A DNA stretch of 34,686 nt from an uncultured Blautia sp. GTDB taxonomy: Bacteria > Bacillota > Clostridia > Lachnospirales > Lachnospiraceae. The stretch is from NCBI RefSeq assembly GCF_934371575.1, contig NZ_CAKRNY010000039.1, positions 1 through 34,686 on the forward strand. The letters are read 5' to 3'. The notes below the pieces were generated by a model. It saw only the letters and a program-made list of their open reading frames with translations. It made no database searches and was not told the DNA's origin. The position numbers were made by a program, and so were the translations under genes. Shown in pieces: positions 15,248 through 23,035 of the stretch (the first letter of the stretch is position 1; each line of letters begins with the position of its first letter).

Positions 15248-16189
15248 ATGGACGAAAAAATTAGAATCAATAAATATTTAAGCGAAGCAGGATTCTGCTC
15301 AAGGCGGGAAGCGGATGGCCTGATCCAGGACGGAAGGGTGACTGTGGAAGGCCGCACGGCAGAACCAGGAGAAAAGATTACAGCAGATACAGTGGTATTC
15401 GTGGATGGCAAGCCAGTGAAAAAGGTGGAGAAGAAGGTCCTCCTTTTGTTTTATAAGCCCCGGGGCGTTGTATGCAGCACTAAGAAGCAGCGCCAGGAGA
15501 CCACGGTCACCGAATATCTGAACTATCCGGTACGGATTTATCCAATTGGCCGCCTTGACAAAGAATCCGAGGGGCTTTTGCTTTTGACAAACCAGGGAGA
15601 CCTGGTGAATAAGATCATGCGCGCGGGGAATTATCATGAGAAGGAATACCTGGTGACCGTGAATAAGCCTGTCGATGGCGAGTTTGTAAGAAAAATGTCA
15701 TCTGGTGTCCCCATTCTGGATACTATTACCCGTCCCTGTTTTGTGGAAAAAACAGGCAGGAATTCTTTCCGAATTATTTTGACCCAGGGTTTGAACCGGC
15801 AGATCCGCCGGATGTGTGAGTATCTGGGCTATCAGGTGCTTACCCTGAAGCGTGTGCGCATTATGGAACTGACGCTGGATGGTCTGAAAGAGGGCACGTA
15901 CAGGGAAGCTGCTAAGGAAGAGTGGGAAAAGCTGGAAAAAGGAATTGCAGGTTCGTCCCAGCTGCCGGCTTCACAAGTGGGGGCTGCTTATGGCAATCAT
16001 AACAGGAAAACAGGAGGACATCATGGAAAATTCTCTACAGCGAATGAAAGAACTGGTAGAAAAGCTGGATCAGGCTGCGAAAGCCTATTACCAGGAAGAC
16101 AGGGAAATCATGAGCAATCAGGAGTACGACGATCTGTACGACCAGCTGGACCAGCTGGAAAAAGAAACCGGAACCGTACTCACAAATAG
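15248..16189 (+). CDS. Pseudouridine synthase, RsuA/RluB/RluF family (RluF-like)
   Basis: 313 aa from ATG 15248; an upstream TTG at 15197 in frame has no ribosome site and lies before the promoter. S4 RNA-binding domain residues about 4-60 (RINKYLSEAGFCSRREADGLI). The catalytic domain has the nucleophile Asp104 in GRLDKESEGLLLLTNQGD, and the segment TQGLNRQIRRMCEYLGYQV is most like RluF (23S rRNA U2604). The catalytic core ends at about residue 235. The last 78 residues (from GIAGSSQLPA) are low-complexity, rich in Gly/Arg/Asn, and run 167 nt into ligA in another frame, so this tail is probably not conserved and may come from a lost stop codon. Confidence 0.85.
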   Translation: MDEKIRINKYLSEAGFCSRREADGLIQDGRVTVEGRTAEPGEKITADTVVFVDGKPVKKVEKKVLLLFYKPRGVVCSTKKQRQETTVTEYLNYPVRIYPIGRLDKESEGLLLLTNQGDLVNKIMRAGNYHEKEYLVTVNKPVDGEFVRKMSSGVPILDTITRPCFVEKTGRNSFRIILTQGLNRQIRRMCEYLGYQVLTLKRVRIMELTLDGLKEGTYREAAKEEWEKLEKGIAGSSQLPASQVGAAYGNHNRKTGGHHGKFSTANERTGRKAGSGCESLLPGRQGNHEQSGVRRSVRPAGPAGKRNRNRTHK

Positions 16190-17981
16190 CCCTACCATCC
16201 GTGTAGGATACGAGGCGGTCAATGAGCTTCCCAAGGAAGAACATCCAAGTCCAATGCTGTCTCTTGATAAGACCAAGGACAGGGAAGTGCTCCGGGATTT
16301 TATTGGAAGCCATAAATGCCTTTTGTCCTGGAAACTGGACGGACTGACTATTGTTCTTACTTATGAGAATGGGGAGCTTGCAAAAGCAGTCACAAGGGGA
16401 AACGGAGTAGTTGGAGAGGTGATCACCAACAATGCCCGGGTGTTTAAGAACATTCCTCTTCGCATTCCTTATAAGGGACAGCTGGTGCTTCGTGGAGAGG
16501 CAATCATCACCTACTCTGAGTTTGAACGGATCAACGAGACCATCGGAGATGCGGATGCGAAATATAAGAATCCCCGAAATCTTTGCAGCGGCTCTGTGCG
16601 ACAGCTGAACAATGAGATCACAGCGAAACGAAATGTGCGGTTTTATGCCTTTGCCTTGGTAAGCGCCCAGGATGTGGATTTCTCCAATTCCAGGGAACAG
16701 CAGTTTCTGTGGCTGAAAAAGCAGGGCTTTGAGGTTGTGGAATATAAAGTGGTTACGTCTGAAACACTGGATGAGGCTATGGACTATTTTTCCACTGCCA
16801 TTGTAAACAATGATTTTCCATCAGATGGGCTGGTGGTAACCTATGATGATATTGCTTATGGAGAGTCCTTGGGAAGTACGGCGAAGTTTCCGAGAAATTC
16901 TTTTGCTTTTAAATGGGCAGATGAAATGCGGGAGACCAAACTGGTGGACATGGAATGGAGTCCGTCAAGAACAGGCCTTATTAATCCGGTGGCAATTTTT
17001 GAGCCGGTGGAGCTGGAGGGTACCACAGTAAGCCGCGCCAGTGTACACAATATCAGTATTGTAAAGGAATTACAGCTGGGAATCGGGGATACCATTAAAG
17101 TCTACAAGGCGAATATGATCATTCCCCAGATTGCAGAGAACTTAACCAGAAGCGGCAATCTGGTGATTCCGGACAAATGTCCGGTGTGCGGCCATGAGGC
17201 ACGTATCCGCCAGGAAAATGACGTGGAAACTTTATATTGCATGAACCCGGACTGTGTGGCCAAGAAGATCAAGTCCTTCAGCCTTTTTACCAGCCGGGAT
17301 GCCATGAACATTGACGGACTTTCCGAGGCAACCTTAGAGAAATTTATTGCTATGGGATTTATCCATAATTTCGGGGATATTTTCGAGATTGGAAAATATA
17401 AGGAGCAGATCGTGGAGATGGAGGGCTTTGGCCAGAAATCCTTCGATAATCTCATGGCAAGCCTTGAAAGGGCGAAGGAGACTACCCTTGCAAAGGTGAT
17501 CTACAGTCTTGGGATTACTGGAATCGGTCTTGCAAACGCAAAGGTGATCTGCAAATATTTTGATGATGATATCGAAAAAATCCGCCATGCAGATGCGGAC
17601 GAGATCAGTTCTATAGAGGGAATCGGTCCGGTGCTTGCCGGAAACCTTGCCGCTTATTTTGACAGTGAAGAGAATAATCGGAAACTGGACCATCTGCTGG
17701 GGCATCTTCATCTGATCCATGAGGAGACTTCCGAAGAACAGATATTTGCTGGGAAAACTTTTGTTATTACAGGAAGTGTAGAGCATTTTTCCAATCGCTC
17801 CGAGGTGAAGGGCTTTATCGAAGCCAGAGGAGGTAAGGTGACAGGCTCTGTGACAAAAAAGACCGATTATCTGATCAATAACGATAAAGAATCAGCTTCT
17901 TCCAAGAATAAGAAAGCAAAGGAGCTGGGAATTACAATTTTGTCAGAGGAAGATTTTCTGGAACTGGCGGGAGAAAAATAG
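16023..17981 (+). CDS. ligA: NAD-dependent DNA ligase
   Basis: 652 aa, slightly shorter than the usual 670. Start ATG 16023 is preceded by AGGAGG; an in-frame ATG at 15945 lies inside rluF and would add 26 unlike residues. Domains in order: Ia (NAD-binding, with YYxxD-like YYQEDREIMSNQEYDDLYD at 22-40); adenylation domain with catalytic Lys104 in KLDG; OB-fold region; zinc finger C386-C389-C406-C411; helix-hairpin-helix repeats (about 430-570); BRCT domain at the C-terminus (about 576-652, IFAGKTFVITG...GGKVTGSVTKKTDYLI). It seals nicks in replication and repair. SPTIRVGYEAV and PMLSLDKTKD are close to the canonical block but divergent, so a second ligA elsewhere in the genome is possible. 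Confidence 0.93.
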   Translation: MENSLQRMKELVEKLDQAAKAYYQEDREIMSNQEYDDLYDQLDQLEKETGTVLTNSPTIRVGYEAVNELPKEEHPSPMLSLDKTKDREVLRDFIGSHKCLLSWKLDGLTIVLTYENGELAKAVTRGNGVVGEVITNNARVFKNIPLRIPYKGQLVLRGEAIITYSEFERINETIGDADAKYKNPRNLCSGSVRQLNNEITAKRNVRFYAFALVSAQDVDFSNSREQQFLWLKKQGFEVVEYKVVTSETLDEAMDYFSTAIVNNDFPSDGLVVTYDDIAYGESLGSTAKFPRNSFAFKWADEMRETKLVDMEWSPSRTGLINPVAIFEPVELEGTTVSRASVHNISIVKELQLGIGDTIKVYKANMIIPQIAENLTRSGNLVIPDKCPVCGHEARIRQENDVETLYCMNPDCVAKKIKSFSLFTSRDAMNIDGLSEATLEKFIAMGFIHNFGDIFEIGKYKEQIVEMEGFGQKSFDNLMASLERAKETTLAKVIYSLGITGIGLANAKVICKYFDDDIEKIRHADADEISSIEGIGPVLAGNLAAYFDSEENNRKLDHLLGHLHLIHEETSEEQIFAGKTFVITGSVEHFSNRSEVKGFIEARGGKVTGSVTKKTDYLINNDKESASSKNKKAKELGITILSEEDFLELAGEK

Positions 17982-18046
17982 GATGGCTTTGACGAAGCTA
18001 ACGTGAAAGTGCGAAAAAGCACTTATATAGACAGGAGGAAATTGCA

Positions 18047-18988
18047 ATGCCAATCAAAATACAAAGTGACCTTCCGGTTAAGGAAATACTGGAAAAAGAA
18101 AATCTGTTTGTTATGGACGAAAATCGTGCCATGCATCAGGATATCCGACCGATTTATATTCTGATCCTGAATCTGATGCCTTTGAAGGAAGAAACTGAGC
18201 TTCAGCTTTTGCGCTCTCTCTCGAACACTCCGCTGCAGGTAGATGTGAGCTTCATGGCCGTAGAGTCCCATCAGGCGAAAAATACTTCCAAGAGCCATCT
18301 GAATAAATTTTACCAGACCTTCTCCGAACTGAAGGATAAGAAATTCGACGGAATGATCATTACTGGGGCACCGGTAGAGCAGATGGAGTTTGAAGAAGTG
18401 GATTACTGGGAAGAGGTAACCGGCATTATGGACTGGGCGGAGACTCATGTAACTTCTACCATATTCCTGTGCTGGGCAGCCCAGGCTGCACTTTACCACT
18501 TCTATGGTCTTAAGAAACGGAAGCTGGATAAGAAAATGTTCGGTTTGTTCTGGCACAAGGTAATGAACCGCAAGATCCCCTTGGTACGTGGCTTTGATGA
18601 CATGTTTCTGGCACCCCATTCCAGACATACGGAAGTTCCGATTGAGGATGTACATGCCTGCAAGGAACTTACAGTTCTTGCAGAATCAGATAAGGCAGGA
18701 CTTTTTCTTGCCATGGCAGAAGATGGGCGAAAGATTTTCGTAATGGGACATCCGGAATATGACCGGGTTACTCTTGACGGTGAATACAAACGTGATCTTG
18801 GAAAGGGCCTTCCCATTGAAATGCCGGAAAACTATTATCCAGACAACAATCCGGATAACAGACCTTTGCTGCTGTGGAGAGCCCATGCCAACAACCTGTA
18901 TACCAACTGGCTGAATTATTACGTCTACCAGAGCACCCCGTATGACCTGTACGGAACCCCTGATTTTTCCAGTATTTCCAAGGGTTGA
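18047..18988 (+). CDS. metA: Homoserine O-acetyltransferase (MetA-fold, acetyl-CoA type)
   Basis: 313 aa. RBS AGGAGG lies 7-8 nt before ATG. Typical MetA (HTS family) throughout: QDIRPIYILILNLMPLKEETE; catalytic Cys142 in FLCWAAQAA; His235 and Glu237 in GHPEYDR. At the residue that decides acyl-CoA choice, position 111, it has Glu (GAPVEQMEF), as in Bacillus cereus MetA, rather than the Gly of E. coli, so acetyl-CoA is the predicted donor despite the usual annotation as succinyltransferase. It makes O-acetylhomoserine for methionine synthesis in the cytoplasm. It sits 65 nt after ligA. No SAM riboswitch or T-box is visible. It is the last chromosomal gene before the mobile element. Confidence 0.92.
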   Translation: MPIKIQSDLPVKEILEKENLFVMDENRAMHQDIRPIYILILNLMPLKEETELQLLRSLSNTPLQVDVSFMAVESHQAKNTSKSHLNKFYQTFSELKDKKFDGMIITGAPVEQMEFEEVDYWEEVTGIMDWAETHVTSTIFLCWAAQAALYHFYGLKKRKLDKKMFGLFWHKVMNRKIPLVRGFDDMFLAPHSRHTEVPIEDVHACKELTVLAESDKAGLFLAMAEDGRKIFVMGHPEYDRVTLDGEYKRDLGKGLPIEMPENYYPDNNPDNRPLLLWRAHANNLYTNWLNYYVYQSTPYDLYGTPDFSSISKG

Positions 18989-19000
18989 GAGAGTTGCACA

Positions 19001-19083
19001 TTTCACGTAAATTATTATAGTTTCACGCTATTTATTACGAAAATGGAGTAAAAATGGAGTACTAGAGGTGTGAAAATGGGGTA
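19001..19083. repeat. Cluster of short direct/inverted repeats at the element edge (candidate attL arm sites)
   Basis: AAAATGGAGTA occurs twice in tandem (19040-19050, 19051-19061) and a one-mismatch copy AAAATGGGGTA occurs at 19073-19083, exactly 22 nt after the second. TTTCACG occurs at 19001 and 19021, with GTGAAA inverted at 19070. This lies 12-95 nt after the metA stop, where the composition changes. Confidence 0.4.
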
Positions 19084-19151
19084 TCAAAATAAGAATGTAA
19101 AAGGTGTGTAAATGAATATTTTTTATAAATTTTGATGAATAAAAATGCATG

Positions 19152-19192
19152 AATAAGTCCATGGGTTATTGATAACTCATGGGCTTATTTTA
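19152..19192. terminator. Strong hairpin terminator
   Basis: AATAAGTCCATGGGTTA (19152-19168) pairs with AACTCATGGGCTTATT (19174-19189) with a G-U pair; the loop is TTGAT-like and the right flank is T-rich. It can end metA transcription. The gap 18989-19422 holds otherwise only repeats and AT-rich sequence; no gene was seen before 19423. Confidence 0.7.
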
Positions 19193-19323
19193 GTGTTTGG
19201 GACATTTTTTTAGCCGAGATATTATTGGGCGTTGTTTTTAGAAAAAGAGAAGACGCATTATTGGTGCGATTGTATTTCAATGTGGTTCTTATTTCAAATC
19301 AAAAAAATCTTAAATAAATCGCA

Positions 19324-19365
19324 ATTTTTTTCCATCTTTTTACACATTTCAATATTTTTTTCCAT
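19324..19365. repeat. Two 12-nt direct repeats 30 nt apart upstream of small ORF
   Basis: ATTTTTTTCCAT occurs at 19324-19335 and again at 19354-19365. The 30-nt spacing is close to three helical turns, as in a regulator binding site. They lie 60-100 nt before the first element gene; no clear promoter pair was found next to them. Confidence 0.4.
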
Positions 19366-19422
19366 TATTTATTATAGGAGAGTATAGTACCACTCCATAA
19401 TTTAGAAACGGAGGAATCAAAG

Positions 19423-19596
19423 ATGTGGTATTTTTGGCTCTTTTTCTTGGTCCTGCTGGCAGTGGCTATTGTACTAATGTATTGCTGCCTTGTTAGAGCC
19501 GGAAAAATGGACGACGAGATGGAGGAGACATTTAGAGAACTAAGTGAAAAAAGAAAGGATGAAACAGAGCTGTGGCAAGGGGAAGATCAGGAGTGA
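19423..19596 (+). CDS. Small single-pass membrane protein (57 aa)
   Basis: ATG at 19423 with GGAGG 6-8 nt upstream. Residues 2-25 form one hydrophobic helix rich in Trp, Phe and Leu (MWYFWLFFLVLLAVAIVLMY), followed by a charged tail (about 28-57) with many Glu and Lys. Its TGA overlaps the GTG of the next gene (GTGA at 19593-19596), which suggests coupled translation and supports its being real. Function is unknown. Confidence 0.65.
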   Translation: MWYFWLFFLVLLAVAIVLMYCCLVRAGKMDDEMEETFRELSEKRKDETELWQGEDQE

Positions 19597-20135
19597 TTTC
19601 GAAGGAGTATAAGGGGGAAGAAAATACTGCCTATCATGACGTAATAAAACTATTTAAAATTTACCGGGCGGTAAACTGGCAGATGCAAATAAAAATCAAC
19701 CAGGTTAAACGGCGTTTCCATATGGAGTATGGTACAGATGTAGATGAATTTTTAGATAGTATTTATCAAGCTGGAATGGATGTGGAAAGAGATTTGGCAT
19801 CAGAGAAGGAACGTGTTGAGGCAATCAACCGATCCAATCAGTATTTGCGTTTAATTGATGAAGCCGTAGATCTTATGCGAAGGTATCATCCGCAGGGCGA
19901 ACGATATTATTGGGTACTCTATTATAGTTATTTATCATCAACGAAACCAGAGAACATTGATGAAATCCTGGATAATCTGGAACCACATTTTCCGCAATAT
20001 GCCAGGATTCATAGAACCACATATTTTCGGTGGCGTGAACAGGCTTTTGAGGCTATAGGAAGCATATTATGGGGGTACGAAGGGGAAAGTGAGCGTGTAT
20101 TGAAACTGGTTTGCGAAGATTTCGAAGAAAAATAA
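19593..20135 (+). CDS. ArpU/RinA-like phage-type transcription regulator, probable
   Basis: 180 aa from GTG 19593, which overlaps the previous stop; a GTG at 19572 is an alternative start. The first two thirds are helical and charged. The C-terminal part (PENIDEILDNLEPHFPQYARIHRTTYFRWREQAFEAIGSILWGYE) resembles the sigma-like helix-turn-helix of ArpU/RinA late-gene activators, with the RTTYFRWREQA recognition helix followed by LWGYE. No paralogue signature is strong enough for certainty. It is followed by a separate promoter for parM. Confidence 0.45.
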   Translation: MISKEYKGEENTAYHDVIKLFKIYRAVNWQMQIKINQVKRRFHMEYGTDVDEFLDSIYQAGMDVERDLASEKERVEAINRSNQYLRLIDEAVDLMRRYHPQGERYYWVLYYSYLSSTKPENIDEILDNLEPHFPQYARIHRTTYFRWREQAFEAIGSILWGYEGESERVLKLVCEDFEEK

Positions 20136-20138
20136 TTA

Positions 20139-20182
20139 TTTCCAAAATCCTATTGACACAGATTTTCCAAAATCTCTATAGT
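20139..20182 (+). promoter_or_regulatory. Promoter of the parMR-like operon with paired repeats
   Basis: TTGACA (20153-20158), 18 nt, TATAGT (20177-20182). TTTCCAAAATC occurs at 20139-20149, just before the -35, and again at 20164-20174, inside the spacer (25 nt apart). Such sites fit autoregulation by the ParR-like adaptor or serve as part of its centromere. Confidence 0.65.
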
Positions 20183-20249
20183 GAAATTGCAAGGACGCAA
20201 AAAAGGCGTATAGCAATACTATATTTGGATTTTGAAAGGAGAAATACAT

Positions 20250-21197
20250 ATGGTTATTTCAGTAGATACCGGTAACAAACACATGAAAACAGAGAACTGT
20301 GAGTTCAATTCTGGAGTGGAAATTTTGGATACATTGCCAGGAGAGTTGGAAGAGGTGATTGAGTACGAAGGAAAATATTATATGACAACGAATAGAAGAA
20401 TCTCGTATATGGAAGATAAGACCGCAGATGATCGGTATTATATTCTGACATTATTTGCCATTGCAAAAGAATTATCTTACCGCGAAAAAAATGAAGGTCT
20501 GCTTCCGCAAAATCTGCAGGAGATTGAGCTTCTGGTAGGACTGCCGCCTGCGCATTATGGGAAACAGCGAAAAAAATTCAGGGAGTATTTTTATCGGAAT
20601 GGGGCAGTAGTTGAATTTTGCTATAAAGGCATTTCATACCGAATTGTTTTCAAAGAAGTAAAAGTTTATATACAGGCATATGCCGCATATTGTCTTCTTG
20701 CTGTGAAGAAACAGTTATCGGTAATACCAAAAATTTTATTGATCGATATTGGTGGCTTTACCGTAGATTATATGGTTTTAAGATTTGGACAGCTGGAAAT
20801 GGAGTATGTCGATTCATTAGAAAATGGTGTCATTCGGTTATATAACAGTATTAAAGCTGCGATAAGACAAAAATACAGTATTCTCTTGGATGAAGAGGAT
20901 ATTGACAATATTATATTGGAAAGAGGTGGTTGCTATAAACCAGAGTTAAAAGAACGTGTACGTGAGGTTGCTATCGGATATGTGACAGAATTACTTGGAA
21001 AGTTTCGTGAGCTTGGAATTGATTTCAATACGACACAGACAGTATTTCTTGGAGGAGGTTCTATTTTATTGGCAGATTTCATCCAAATTGTATGGAAACG
21101 GTTCGGTGTAGAATACAATATTATCAATGATACAAAAGCAAATGCAAAAGGGTATCGCTTACAGTATCTGGTTGAGAAAAAGGAGGAACAGAAATGA
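20250..21197 (+). CDS. parM: ParM-like actin-family plasmid segregation protein
   Basis: 315 aa from ATG 20250 with AAAGGAG 8 nt upstream; an in-frame TTG at 20232 would lack a ribosome site. The actin-fold signature is in place: phosphate-1 loop SVDTGNKHMK (residues 4-13), phosphate-2 loop LLIDIGGFTVDY, adenosine loop FLGGGSILLADFI. It would polymerise with ATP and push element copies apart. ParM/Alp7-type sequences differ widely, so the name denotes family. The next gene overlaps by ATGA and encodes the small adaptor. Having it on an integrated element suggests segregation of an excised, plasmid-like circular stage. Confidence 0.75.
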   Translation: MVISVDTGNKHMKTENCEFNSGVEILDTLPGELEEVIEYEGKYYMTTNRRISYMEDKTADDRYYILTLFAIAKELSYREKNEGLLPQNLQEIELLVGLPPAHYGKQRKKFREYFYRNGAVVEFCYKGISYRIVFKEVKVYIQAYAAYCLLAVKKQLSVIPKILLIDIGGFTVDYMVLRFGQLEMEYVDSLENGVIRLYNSIKAAIRQKYSILLDEEDIDNIILERGGCYKPELKERVREVAIGYVTELLGKFRELGIDFNTTQTVFLGGGSILLADFIQIVWKRFGVEYNIINDTKANAKGYRLQYLVEKKEEQK

Positions 21198-21541
21198 GTA
21201 AGAAAAATGAGTACCGTTTCAATCTCCGTTTTGATGAAACCGATGAAGATCATCGGAAAGTCTGCCAGTTTTTGAATGATTACTGTGGTAGCAGGAAAAA
21301 AGCCAGATATATTGTTAAAGCAGTACTGGCCTATTGGACAATCGAAAATAAATCAATTGAACAGATAGCCCAAAAGCCGGTTTTTTCTGATCAGCCAAAG
21401 GAACAAACAGTTCCTTTGGCACCAGAAGATAAGAATGTGGAGGATCATTTTGTAAGTATAGATGGAGAGTATGAAGCGAATGATGCGGAGGTTTCTTTAA
21501 TGCTGAAGAATTATAAGCTGTTTGATAATTCTGAGGAATAG
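21194..21541 (+). CDS. parR: ParR-like partition adaptor / centromere-binding protein
   Basis: 115 aa. The N-terminal region (about 5-55: YRFNLRFDETDEDHRKVCQFLNDYCGSRKKARYIVKAVLAYW) has the beta-strand then helix-turn-helix layout of ribbon-helix-helix ParR proteins. The C-terminal half is acidic and flexible and should bind ParM filaments. It overlaps parM by 4 nt (ATGA). Assignment rests on gene order plus domain layout. Confidence 0.6.
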   Translation: MSKKNEYRFNLRFDETDEDHRKVCQFLNDYCGSRKKARYIVKAVLAYWTIENKSIEQIAQKPVFSDQPKEQTVPLAPEDKNVEDHFVSIDGEYEANDAEVSLMLKNYKLFDNSEE

Positions 21542-21561
21542 ACAGGGAGGTGCAAAAAGTG

Positions 21562-21954
21562 ATGGAACTTAAAATATTGGGGAGCATTTGTTTTCTGGAG
21601 GCAGTAGGGACTGTCGGAAACATTATGGGATTTCATTTGGGAGCAGGAATCTGCCTGGCAGGAACAAGTTTGCTGACAGTATATACAGTTTATCTGGGAA
21701 TGGAAAAAACACATAAGAAAATCTGTCCGGAATGTGAGTGTGAAATTCGGAAGTCGTATAGAATCTGTCCGGAATGTGGACACCTTTTTCAAGAAGGGTT
21801 GTCTGAAGAACAGCTAACAGATGTTATTGAAAAGGAAAAAGAAGACGATATGAGCTCCGAGCAGATTGATAGGGCATTTGAAAAAGTAGATACTCTTTCA
21901 ATGGAAGAAGTCAAGGCCTATGATTCAGAACTGGATGATTTTCTAAGAAAATAG
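21562..21954 (+). CDS. Membrane protein with double CPxC zinc ribbon
   Basis: 130 aa from ATG 21562 (GGAGGTG ends 9 nt upstream; a GTG at 21559 is possible). Two hydrophobic segments (6-24 and 28-48) are followed by two CPEC half-knuckles (KICPECECEIRKSYRICPECGHLF), as in zinc ribbons, and an acidic helical tail (80-130). It has no known function; zinc-ribbon membrane proteins of this kind are common on Lachnospiraceae mobile elements. It starts 20 nt after the parR-like gene and is probably in the same operon. Confidence 0.6.
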   Translation: MELKILGSICFLEAVGTVGNIMGFHLGAGICLAGTSLLTVYTVYLGMEKTHKKICPECECEIRKSYRICPECGHLFQEGLSEEQLTDVIEKEKEDDMSSEQIDRAFEKVDTLSMEEVKAYDSELDDFLRK

Positions 21955-22221
21955 TATCTTTGGTGTTTGGTTAGGTTGTGGAAGAAATCAAGAATGTGTT
22001 AAATTGCATAAATTAATTATACAAAAATTGTGAAAATTCTATGAAGAAATGATGCCAAAAATTATTTGAATCGTATTATATATAGAATGTAAAAGAAAAT
22101 ATAATTCCTGGTTTCATGTAAATGTTTGCGGTTAACTCCATTGTGGCATGGATCAATCAGGCAGGAGGAACAGAAAATTCATAAAAAGCAGAAGGATACT
22201 CAACATTACCTGGTTTGTGCG

Positions 22222-22248
22222 GACTACTGGAAAGTTATTTCAGTAGTC
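22222..22248 (+). terminator. Hairpin in the gene-free gap before the sigma-like genes
   Basis: GACTACTG (22222-22229) pairs with CAGTAGTC (22241-22248), extended by AAA/TTT after a G bulge; the loop is GTTA. The downstream TGTTTTGTTAA is T-rich. It could be a terminator or attenuator. The rest of 21955-22344 is AT-rich, with possible weak -10 boxes and no convincing gene. Confidence 0.45.
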
Positions 22249-22344
22249 TGTTTTGTTAATTGTAAAAGTGGTTGTTATTATGACAAATTGCAAAGAGCTC
22301 CGCCAACTGGAGAAGTTTACAGGATTACAAATTAGGGGGCAATA

Positions 22345-22776
22345 ATGCCAAATAAAATGGATAAAGAACTAAAGAGAAAGTTTGGAGCGTATTTAAAAGT
22401 TGCAATATTGAACGCTAAAAAAGAATACCTGATAGAGCTGAATAAAATAATCAAAACAGAGACATCTTTGGATGAAGTTGATTCTATTGAGGATAAGGCT
22501 GCAGAACGTATGTTAGAGAATGTCTGTATTGATTATAAAATCAAAGATGGTGAAGAATTTCATGCGAGAGACATATTAAATTGTATTGATGATCCCACGC
22601 TTTATTCTGCTATTTCTGCTTTAAATACACTTCAGATTGAAATATTAGTATTGCGATGTATTGGAAAGAAAACTTTTCGTGAAATTGGGAAACTGGTAGG
22701 AAGAAGTGAGTTACAAGCTAAAAACATATATTTCAATACACTTACAAAACTAAGAAAAATCATAGGAGAAAAATAG
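22345..22776 (+). CDS. Sigma-70 region 4-like protein (one half of a split sigma factor)
   Basis: 143 aa. RBS AGGGGGCAATA precedes ATG. Residues about 95-143 are a region 4 helix-turn-helix (ISALNTLQIEILVLRCIGKKTFREIGKLVGRSELQAKNIYFNTLTKLRKII) that would recognise a -35 element. The N-terminal half is helical and charged, with no core-binding region 2. The next ORF supplies a region-2-like sequence, so the two together resemble the SigO/RsoA pair of Bacillus subtilis and the Orf7/Orf8 pair of Tn916-type elements. Partner proteins would bind core RNA polymerase and drive element genes. Tentative by similarity, but the region-4 pattern is good. Confidence 0.65.
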   Translation: MPNKMDKELKRKFGAYLKVAILNAKKEYLIELNKIIKTETSLDEVDSIEDKAAERMLENVCIDYKIKDGEEFHARDILNCIDDPTLYSAISALNTLQIEILVLRCIGKKTFREIGKLVGRSELQAKNIYFNTLTKLRKIIGEK

Positions 22777-22778
22777 AG

Positions 22779-22961
22779 ATGGGATTTAGGGAACTTCTTA
22801 ATAGAGCAAAAACGATGGATGATACCGCGATGGTTCAGATAATAGAATTATATAATCCGCTATTATATAAATACGCAAACGTAAATAGTCAATTTGATCA
22901 AGATTTATATGAGGAGTTTGTATACCGTTTGATTATATGTGTTGTGAAGTTCCCATATTAA
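22779..22961 (+). CDS. Sigma region 2-like protein (second half of a split sigma factor)
   Basis: 60 aa, starts 2 nt after the previous stop; AGGAG lies 11 nt upstream. The sequence FRELLNRAKTMDDTAMVQIIELYNPLLYKYAN...DLYEEFVYRLIICVVKF matches the region 2.1-2.2 layout of small sigma factors (two helices with IIELYNPLL and DLYEEFVYRL). No region 4. Length is near that of RsoA (79 aa). It is expected to bind core polymerase and cooperate with the upstream protein. Confidence 0.55.
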   Translation: MGFRELLNRAKTMDDTAMVQIIELYNPLLYKYANVNSQFDQDLYEEFVYRLIICVVKFPY

Positions 22962-23000
22962 ACCAATAAATATAATAATGCAATATATTGTATTATGCAG

Positions 23001-23029
23001 TTGACAAAATAGCTATATATAGATATTAT
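23001..23029 (+). promoter_or_regulatory. Promoter of a structured leader or small RNA
   Basis: TTGACA (23001-23006), 17 nt, TATTAT (23024-23029). Well-spaced consensus boxes; transcription should start around 23036. Confidence 0.75.
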
Positions 23030-23035
23030 GAACAT

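Noticed and set aside
17982..18046. SAM riboswitch or T-box before metA
   Set aside because: Only 65 nt with a small AAGTGC/GCACTT hairpin; far too short for either.
22126..22335. 69-aa ORF before the sigma-like genes
   Set aside because: TTG start, no ribosome site, no family features; it runs through the hairpin at 22222-22248. Treated as intergenic.
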